DNA of 64,000 nt. Origin: Dactylonectria macrodidyma (taxonomy: Eukaryota; Ascomycota; Sordariomycetes; Hypocreales; Nectriaceae). The notes below the pieces were generated by a model. That model worked only from the letters and a program-made list of their open reading frames with translations. It was not told where the DNA came from and ran no database searches. The position numbers and the translations under genes were made by a program. The stretch spans positions 310,001 to 374,000 of the forward strand of contig JAGMUV010000027.1 in assembly GCA_020744425.1 (NCBI GenBank), read 5' to 3'. Below are positions 10,452-17,568 of this stretch, in pieces; positions within the stretch are counted from its first letter, which is position 1, and every line of letters starts with the position of its first letter.

Positions 10452-11626
10452 ATGGCATCATCTCGGAGAGATGAGCAGGCTTCCCTGCCATGTCCCGCCT
10501 GGGTGTGGTCCAGCGGCTCCAACATTCAGTACGTTTCCTCTCCTCCCCCAGGGCCATCTGACTTCTTCACCCTACTCACCAAGCCAGTCTCGCCAAAGAT
10601 CGCTCTTGGTTTGGCGATGATTACACCCCCTTCGATTCCTTTATCAAGAATACGGCTGTCAGCGAAACCACGGTCGTTGGGATCGGGACTGTGAACCTCC
10701 CCACTAAGATATCGCCAAATAAGACCGGGCCGCGCTCCCACGGCGCTCTCCGCCTGAAGAATGTGTTGCACGCCCCCGGCATCATCTGTAACATCATTGG
10801 ACGGCCCATTCTGAATGACTACAACGTCATCACGCGCGGCACATCCGGGACCATCACCAACCTCTCTGACAGTCGTCCCGTAGCCTACTTCAAGCCCGAA
10901 ACCGAAGGGGTCAGGCTGTTCGAAGTCCGGCTCAGCGGGCCTCCCGTCGGGCCCAAGGTTGGCCCTTCGCCTTTCGACCCGTCTACGACGTACTTTATTC
11001 GTGCCTCATGGCCCGACAGTGAGCGAGAGCGATTTGCCGCTCTGCAAGCCTCTCGCTCTCGCCAGTCCAGAGCCGCGGCCAACGTGCCTCTGGCGCCGTC
11101 CGAGAAGGCATGGCTGAAGAAACACTTCGAAAGCGAGTTCAAGTTCCTCCAAGTCCACGGGTTGAGTATCTACAAGGAGGAAGATCGCGAGGAGGGCCGT
11201 GCGATCTTGCGGGCCATTATGTCCAATGGCGAAGATGAAGCCCCCAGCGATGATGAATTCGATGACTTCGATCCCGAAGCGCACCTTGCCGACCATCATT
11301 TTTCCCTTGCGGAGCTGGACTGGATCAACTCCGGCTACGGAAACTCGAGGGACTTTATGGCTTGCTTTGGGCTCAAGTTCTACATTGAAGAGGACTGCGA
11401 TGAGGCTCGGGCTATTGCCCGCGCCATGGTGGCTGAGGACGAGGACGAGGATGACGACGACGATTCTGATGCTTCATCCGGAGTTGACGAGGCGGCTAGA
11501 ACCTTCCTCCTCTCCCGAACGGTCGGCTCAGGTATGTCCCACGAGAACGGCGAGCGGGACAGTGGTTACCTCCAGTCCCGAATGGCAGATAAAGGGTTCG
11601 ATTATCAAGCAACCGCGCTGGAGTAA
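10452..11626 (+). CDS. Domesticated copia-type protease-like protein, two exons
   Basis: Exon 1 is 10452-10528 and exon 2 is 10588-11626; the intron (GTACGT...GCCAG, 59 bases, CTCAC branch-like) joins SSGSNI to HLAKDRSWFGDDYTPF across a split His codon, giving 371 residues. The first 110 residues resemble the protease region of Ty1/copia polyproteins: WVWSSGSNIH, GIGTVNLP, then LRLKNVLHAPGIICNIIG, equivalent to the copia L.NVLHVP..NLLS segment. The copia active site is D-S/T-G; here it reads S-S-G, so the catalytic Asp appears lost. The rest is not retroviral: two related helical segments (LKKHFESEFKFLQVHGLSIYKEED and the later DFMACFGLKFYIEEDC) and acidic tracts with a DEDEDDDDDSD run. I recall similar stand-alone genes in aspergilli. 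A host role is inferred from the single intron, the intact frame and the absence of flanking LTRs. No function is known to me. Confidence 0.68.
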
Positions 11627-11629
11627 TTT

Positions 11630-11720
11630 GCAACCCATTTTGTGGCTGAACCCCACCTTTGGTCCGATTCCGCAGCTGCGGAATCGGAAGGGAAGTGGGG
11701 TTCAGCCACAAATTGGTTGC
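11630..11720. repeat. Long hairpin just after the protease-like gene
   Basis: A nearly perfect inverted repeat starts 4 bases after the stop codon at 11626. The outer arms are 11630-11656 and 11695-11720 (core TTGTGGCTGAACCCCAC against its complement). The centre 11664-11687 is a perfect 24-bp palindrome, CCGATTCCGCAG and its mirror. It could be a very small MITE, a cruciform, or a 3'-end RNA structure. Bases 11721-12397 contain no gene I can support. Confidence 0.75.
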
Positions 11721-12397
11721 TGGCTAAGCCAGAGTGGTTGCTTTTTAATCACGCCCCTTTTGAACCTTTCCCCCGTAGGAGTGTGGCGATCAGCCGTTAA
11801 GTCTGTTAGAGCGGAGCCCCTATTGCGGGTCCGTTATAACCAATCATACCCTAGCTCCTTGGAACACCCTACAACAAACTAAGGGGCGTGGAAGGCTTGC
11901 GGATTTCCGGAACAAGCGAACGCGACTTTACTTCCTCCCATCTCTTCCTGTCTCGAGAGCATCACATCCATCATAGCGGATCAGCCGCAGTCAAAGATCA
12001 TCAATGACAATCCTATCAGGAATACTCTTAATGTCTTCCGCGCTTCTTTTGTGACAACGCGAGAATCTCCTGCACCCAGATGCGCTAGAGCCCGGTTACG
12101 AAGGTAGGAATGGTGGCTCAGCATTTGTTCCCAGTCATGCTCGTCTAACCATGATATATATCTCTAGAACTTGGCATTTCAAAACCTCTGAATATCCCGC
12201 CTGCTTCGTTCCAGTGGCGGTGGCAGGTCTCTCCTGAGTGATCTGTCGACTCAATTGTGCTGTCAACTCAGACGACCTCGACCTCGAGCAAATCAAAACT
12301 CTCCTGAGATCGGCACGCCAAGTGGCCATCCTTTCCACGTATCAATTAAATCGCTTGCTGTCCGGATAACCAACACTGCTAGTCCTCAAGCCGCACG

Positions 12398-13333
12398 ATG
12401 GCTAGAAAAAGGAGAGAGAACTTCAAAGCCCGCTCCACGCGTCGATCGCGTTCCGCCCAGCTCTCACGCATCTTCAGCACAAAGAGAATTGCACATGAAG
12501 CATTGACTAGACAACGACAATCTGCGCAGCATTCGGACCTCAAGGGTTTCCATGCGAACGCCAAGCGTACTTTTCCTACCGAAGTTAGCCCGCTTCTGGT
12601 GTTGGCGTCTTTGAATGCCATCGAGTCTGCCATTTTTCGTCCTAGCATAGAAGAGCGGATTGAGACCGCATCCGATGCAATAATGCTAAACAATACCACC
12701 GAGATCGTCCACTCTCCGAGACCGGGGCCTGATGAAGCTTACTTTGCCCTGCGCGGTCACTATGATTCACCTAGTCTCGAGAGAAAATCAAAGCAGACAT
12801 CTTGGGACGGGATAGAAGGTGGGCACCTGAAAGGCAAAAAGCGTGAAAAGAAATCGGCCGGGCGAAAGAACGAAAGCAAGCCAAAGGCTGGATTGGCTAA
12901 ACCTGAGGAGAAGCGAAACGATACAGAAGAGCCGAGATTTGAAGTCCAAAAAATCGTTAATCACTACGTCAAAAACGAAACTGAAATCGAGCTTATGGTT
13001 AAATGGGCCGGCTACTCCGAGCTTGCGCCTGTCGATGAGCGTCACTTTCAACAAGAGTGCCCACATGTGCTTGACCGCTATTGGAAATCTCTTGGAACCC
13101 GCGAGAAAGCAACAGGAGTCAATCTATTTCACGTTTTCAGGATCCTCCAGTGGAGGATCAAGCATACGGAATTGCAGTTTAAGGTGCAGTGGGTTGGATA
13201 CCCACTTGAAGAATCGACGTGGGAGCTTGCGTGGAGGGTTAAGGCTTTCGCGGAGGAGATGCACACGAGATATCTGGAGACCCATCCGGCTGCAAGAAAT
13301 GCTTGGGAAAAGAAGAACCAGGGAAGGGTTTGA
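12398..13333 (+). CDS. Double-chromodomain protein
   Basis: A single-exon gene of 311 residues. The N-terminal 60 residues are very basic (ARKRRENFKARSTRRSRSAQ). A Lys-rich linker follows (KGKKREKKSAGRKNESKPK). Two chromodomain-like modules sit at about 181-235 (FEVQKIVNHY, IELMVKWAGYS) and 244-300 (FHVFRILQWR, LQFKVQWVGYPLEESTWE). Chromodomains bind methylated histone tails; the second keeps the VQWVGY and ESTWE core best, the first has WAGY but a weaker C-terminal helix. There is no chromoshadow domain, integrase or reverse transcriptase nearby, so it is not an obvious gypsy remnant, though descent from a chromovirus integrase tail is possible. Its location among transposons suggests, by inference only, a link to silencing. 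Confidence 0.66.
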   Translation: MARKRRENFKARSTRRSRSAQLSRIFSTKRIAHEALTRQRQSAQHSDLKGFHANAKRTFPTEVSPLLVLASLNAIESAIFRPSIEERIETASDAIMLNNTTEIVHSPRPGPDEAYFALRGHYDSPSLERKSKQTSWDGIEGGHLKGKKREKKSAGRKNESKPKAGLAKPEEKRNDTEEPRFEVQKIVNHYVKNETEIELMVKWAGYSELAPVDERHFQQECPHVLDRYWKSLGTREKATGVNLFHVFRILQWRIKHTELQFKVQWVGYPLEESTWELAWRVKAFAEEMHTRYLETHPAARNAWEKKNQGRV

Positions 13334-14105
13334 GGAATCTACTACAACAGGATAGCAGTGCCGTCTGTGAGGTTGTTCTGATCGGGCCAGTCCCATTGAC
13401 ACAGCCTTAAGGAAATTTGCTCGCTTCGACATATTCTACTTTAATGATGCATATACGAGATGGCGTCCACACCGCTGCGAGTCTCTCTTTTTTGCCCTGT
13501 CGTCGATGCTTCGCCATCTAGACTTTCCCGCCGAATTTGACTATTACTATTGCATCTTGTCGAAATTGGACACTTATATAATTGATTACATATTGGACCT
13601 ATGTCCATGACTACTTCCGAGCTCAACTTTCACATCGGTTCACTGACAATTTATTCGAAGCCATTTTCACTCCTACCTGGATCCCTTGTGACCATATCCA
13701 AGCCATGAACTACTTTCTCATTTGCTTGATTTGCCTCTTTAGTGGCATCTCCGGGCATCTCCATGACATCCATGTGTCCGGGTCTGAAGCCTCACGCAGA
13801 TGAGCGATTGGTTGGTCACTCGACATAAAATTACACGCCAAAAGTTTGGAATCACCCCACCGTAATCTACCCACCCTCACTGTGACCCTAGATATTCAGA
13901 CTTCATTTATGCAGCAGAAAACAGTTAAAATACTACGTCACCCCATGCACATTGGAGTGGCGATGGGGTGCATGGGGTAGCCTCAGCCGAAGGCTGTGTG
14001 TCCGCGGGCCGGGAAGCTATTACTACTACTGCATTCTCTACGTACTGATCCATTGCCATGGCCATTCTTGGTATTATGTGACATGTACGGATTCCGTGTG
14101 AGCAC

Positions 14106-14520
14106 CTATCGTTTCCTAAGCTCCTGATCCCTCATCTTCATCTTCATGCCATCCGAAGGAGACCCGTAGATCAGGTGATTACAATCAAATAGGGCATCTA
14201 ACATCAAGCCCTCGAGCGTCTTCACACAAGAGATAGCCATGTAGCTTAACCCAGTCTGGAAATCCCGGTAGGAGAGATCGGAAACGATCATATCTTCTGT
14301 GATGCTTTGTGGCTTATAAACGGTAATAGCGTAGCATATGATCAGGGGGAACTGGGTGCGAGTGCAGAGAGTGGCTCCGATAAGGAAGCCCCTCTCTACG
14401 AAGAGAATCGGGACAATCTTCCTACCACCAGGGGTAGTTAGGAACACCGGTCTAATGTACTTATTAAACTCTATTATAATAACATGAGGGTCTCGGATGC
14501 TTCCCGGCCCTATGGAACCT
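14106..14520 (-). pseudogene. Helitron PIF1-like helicase, C-terminal fragment
   Basis: The minus strand encodes the end of a fungal Helitron helicase: KIVPILFVERGFLIGATLCTRTQFPL, then YAITVYKPQSITEDMIV and GLSYMAISCVKTLEGLMLD, ending MKMRDQELRKR. These are the SF1 helicase C-terminal motifs (ITVHKSQ-like and LSYVAxSRVKT-like). Cys in ISCVKTLE and FDCNHL stands where Arg is usual, consistent with C-to-T change of CGC codons. Upstream, YSYLAARFHRAGK belongs to the N-terminal part, so the middle of the gene was deleted and the ends joined. Confidence 0.7.
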
Positions 14521-14892
14521 AGCAGCCAAGTAAGAGTAATCCAAACCAGTTATGCTGCTTCGGGCAGTAGATAGGTCAGAATGTGAGGCGATTGGATGGG
14601 TCGTTAGCTACACGAGAGGTAAGGAAGCTAGAGCATAGAAATGCCGCATACTTTATTAAGTTAGTAGAAATAGCGTCCCCAGCATAACGTACAGCTGGCT
14701 AAGTGACTCTCAGAATAGCCTCCTAGCTGCATAAATTTGCCGTAGTTTCTCTAGCGACGTAAGCTAAATTCCGGATCTCTCGTTAGGAGGCAATAAGCCA
14801 GCATCTCCAGCGGTTTTCTTCGGGGCACGTCTCTCAGCTGAGGCTAGGTTCCTCAGCGTCAAGGTCGCGTCTCTAGATCTAGAATACTTCAT

Positions 14893-15204
14893 TTAGTTAG
14901 TATTAATCTTACAGAGTGGGGAGACAGAGCTAACATAAGAATCGTTCTTATTACGACAATCAAGGCGGTTCTTCGTATTCCCAGCAGACTTCCTTCTGCT
15001 AACGAAGTCACCCGCCGGTCTCTCCTCGCGACAGCGGGCACAGACAACGGAAATTATGTCCATTATAGAGCTGCCGGGAAGTAGATTTAGGACCCATTGC
15101 CTAACGAAAAGAAGACACGCAGAAGCGTTAAAGCGGACGAAATAGCTATCTTCAGCCAACTGCAACGTAAACAAATCATCTTCTGAGTAAACAAACGGCA
15201 ACAT
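14893..15204 (-). pseudogene. Helitron N-terminal zinc module fragment
   Basis: A minus-strand frame of about 103 codons with the motif CARCREERPAGDFVSRRKS...DCRNKND, a two-knuckle arrangement like that at 3139. It lies at the 5' side of the nested Helitron, where its N-terminal coding part is expected. It is not linked to the downstream helicase fragment by an open frame. Confidence 0.45.
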
Positions 15205-15427
15205 GGTGCAGAGTGGCCTGAACCCACTTATCTGGAGCCGTCAGCCAGTTGCCGAACGATTTACGGCTGGCAATACAAAACTTAGGCCAATCAGAGCTCG
15301 AGAAACTTATTACCCTTGTCTGCACCAAACCCTCATTATTCTGGAAACTTAAGAACTGATGTAGAGTCAGCCTTCGGCTGAATTAAGTAATAAAAAATAC
15401 ATCATTAGAAAGCCCTAGACTTAGGGA

Positions 15428-16566
15428 TTAATATTTTGTATACCAACCCCGAGCACGGATGACTGAGCGCAGTCTCTTGCCTGCTGACTTTGTCAGCTTC
15501 TCGACGAGGTCAGCAGGCAACGCCTGCCACGCTTCTTTTATCCATTCGATCATTTTAGCTATATCTGTCTGGCTTTTTCCTAGCTTAATAAATTCAGGAT
15601 GTAATCTTCTTAATTTGGCCTTCAGAGCCTTCCAAAGGTGCTCAATGGGGTTCAAATCGGGCGAATGTGCTGGCCATGTCATAGGAATTAGACCATGTAA
15701 GCACAGCCAGTCTAGGGACGCCTTTGACGTGTGAATACGGGCGTTATCTTGCTGGAAAGTGCTGAAATCGTCGAGGAAAGGAAGGAGCCCTTCCGTCAGA
15801 GCCTTTCGATAGCTCCAGCTAGAAAATCCGTTCCTCTTTGCGGTCGGGTCTCTTGTCATAATGATAAGATGCGTCTTCTTCCGTCCAGCTATGCCTGCCC
15901 ACACCATGATCGACTGAACGGCTTTTCCGTGTGACTGTACGTTAACAAGGTCCTTCCGGTACATCTCATTAGGTCGGCGAAAGACCCAGCCGTCGGGGTT
16001 ATTCGGCGCATTCTGTATTATGCATTCATCGCTAAAGCAGGTCTAAGTGGGGAAGTCAGCTTAGAAGCTACATCTTCAACGTCTCATACCATAATATAAT
16101 CATTAAGACGATGAATCCAAAACTGAGCATGGGCAAGCCTCGCCTTCGCATCGTCTTCTGATAGCGAAATCCGCTTCTTTGACCGCCATTTGCGGCGCCA
16201 GTGGCTATGAAGGCGACGCTGAAGGGTGCGCTTCCCAACATGCAATTCTAGCTCAAATAACACATCATCCCATGTAAGATGACGATGTCTATTGATATAC
16301 GAGTTAATACGTATAATCTGCAGAGCCGTGAGCTTCTTTGGACGCCCTTTTCGTGCCCTAGATGCGTTACTATGTTCCGTATCCCATCGTCGCTTTGTCT
16401 TAGAGATTGTGCCTTGGGTAGTGCGATAATCGCTCGCAACTGTGCGCTGGGATTTGCCGGCATGTAACTCAGCGACTATAGCAGCTCTTTGCTCAGGAGT
16501 AAATTCATGATTGGATTGGCGATTTCCGCTTATTTGAGTACCAAAAGATCGGTTATTAGAAGGCAT
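15428..16566 (-). CDS. Tc1/mariner transposase (DD34E), two exons
   Basis: Exon 1 is 16566-16090 and exon 2 is 16042-15428; the intron 16043-16089 (GTATGA...CTTAG, 47 bases, phase 0) joins LNDYIM to TCFSDECIIQ, giving 363 residues. The N-terminus has a helix-turn-helix (FTPEQRAAIVAELHAGKSQRTVA) and a second one leading to RRLHSHWRRKWRSKKR. The catalytic residues are D in CFSDE, D in FQQDNARIH and E in LNPIEHLWK, with 34 residues between the last two, as in the Tc1/impala group. The frame is fully open, so the protein could be functional even though its element is split by a Helitron beyond the 3' end of the gene. Confidence 0.86.
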
Positions 16567-16770
16567 TTTAGTCTCAATTCTGCAGGTTGAAGTAGGAAGG
16601 TTGTTCTGTTACATTCTCGTGAAGCGGGGTCGTGGTGGAGCGCGATTCCAGACTTTTGACACGTGATTGTAATATGCATTCAGTCCTCACTAACAATCAG
16701 ATGTAGCTTCTTGCGGGTCTCAAAGTTGTCCAAAGTTCACGTACAATGAGCTTTGGGGGTTGGAGACTAA

Positions 16771-17046
16771 TTCTGGGATAATTTCCTGTATCCAGCCAAT
16801 CTCGAACAAGCCCAGGTCGTTAACTCGACCTTTTTTGCAGAAAATGTAAGACAAGGAGCCTTTGGGTATGGTTACCAAGCGCTAACACACTCGTAGGTGC
16901 AAGGACGGGTCGATATCACTGGCAATTTCCCTGGACGTGAGCTTAACACCGAGTATCTTTTTGGCCTCTTCACCGATCCAAACTCAGTCTCTCTTCTCAA
17001 CGTACCAGTATCTTACGAAATTACCGAGTTTACCGCAAATGATTAT
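16771..17046 (+). pseudogene. SnoaL/NTF2-like host gene fragment, cut by the MULE
   Basis: Two exons of a host-type gene are visible: up to 16845, then an intron 16846-16896 (GTAAGA...GCTAACACACTCGTAG, 51 bases), then 16897-17046. The joined frame reads [44 protein letters not shown] and ITEFTANDY, then runs into the terminal repeat of the MULE and stops at 17053. This layout resembles small ascomycete SnoaL-like (NTF2-fold) proteins, which continue for some 40-50 residues more. The missing 3' part is not found beyond the MULE. A TAA at 16768-16770 directly upstream may come from CAA. Confidence 0.5.
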
Positions 17047-17127
17047 GGGAATTGATAGGGGGGCGTGATGTTTTTGATACGGGGGCGTCATCCTTACGGG
17101 GGCGTCACTTTTATTGCCTCCAATTGG
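17047..17127 (+). repeat. MULE left terminal inverted repeat (81 bp)
   Basis: Starts GGGAATTGATAGGGGGGCGT and ends GCCTCCAATTGG. It contains three spaced copies of a GGGGGCGT core (GGGGGGCGTGATG, ACGGGGGCGTCATC, ACGGGGGCGTCACT), probable transposase-binding sites. It supplies the premature stop codon of the host gene fragment at 16771-17046. Confidence 0.92.
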
Positions 17128-17568
17128 CTGAGACCCTCTTTTGTTAGTACATCTTAGATCTCCCCCCAGCCCCCTTTTGTACTGAGGACTCAGCTGTCCT
17201 AAAATGTCAAGATCCGTCGCTCATTTCCTCGCACTTCAAGCCAAAGGATGACGATCATCGTGAACAACTTCACGATCAGCGTGAACGCCACAATACAACC
17301 GGCTCCAGGCAGCATAGCTATCACACGACGATATGAGTCAATCGTAGCACTGCTGCCTAGGATTGAACACAAGAAAAAGAGACCGACCTTCGTCGCTTAT
17401 TTAGATAGGAAATCAAGAGTTCTTCATTGCCTCAATCAGTCAGGCACCTTCAACGTTCAGCTATCCATTGTATCGCTCATCTTGACATAAAATATCGCGT
17501 CTGCCATTATCAATGCAATCTATGTACCTACGCTGTATTCCATCCAACTATCACCAAGGCCCATTATC

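Larger units (their letters stand above)
13931..15374 (-). mobile_element. Helitron deletion derivative nested in the Tc1 element
   Basis: Read on the minus strand, it starts near 15374 with TTCAGCCGAAGGCTGA and ends near 13931 with a 10-bp hairpin stem CCCCATGCAC...GTGCATGGGG followed by TGACGTAGTA. The last roughly 230 bases match the element ending at 48643, after which the two flanks diverge; this fixes the 3' terminus. It keeps an N-terminal zinc module and the helicase C-terminus, with Rep and most of the helicase deleted. Confidence 0.72.
13828..16669 (-). mobile_element. Tc1/mariner element with a nested Helitron
   Basis: Terminal inverted repeats are seen at 13828-13856 (AAATTACACGCCAAAAGTTT...) and 16641-16669 (complement CAATCACGTGTCAAAAGTCT...). 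Apart from one outermost base, the mismatches between them are transitions. TA lies at both outer ends (13826-13827, 16670-16671). Removing the Helitron at about 13931-15374 leaves roughly 1.4 kb, a normal Tc1 size, holding one spliced transposase gene on the minus strand. Confidence 0.75.

Noticed and set aside
17248..17490. Short open frame in the MULE leader
   Set aside because: No known motif and no link to the transposase frame; probably leader sequence.
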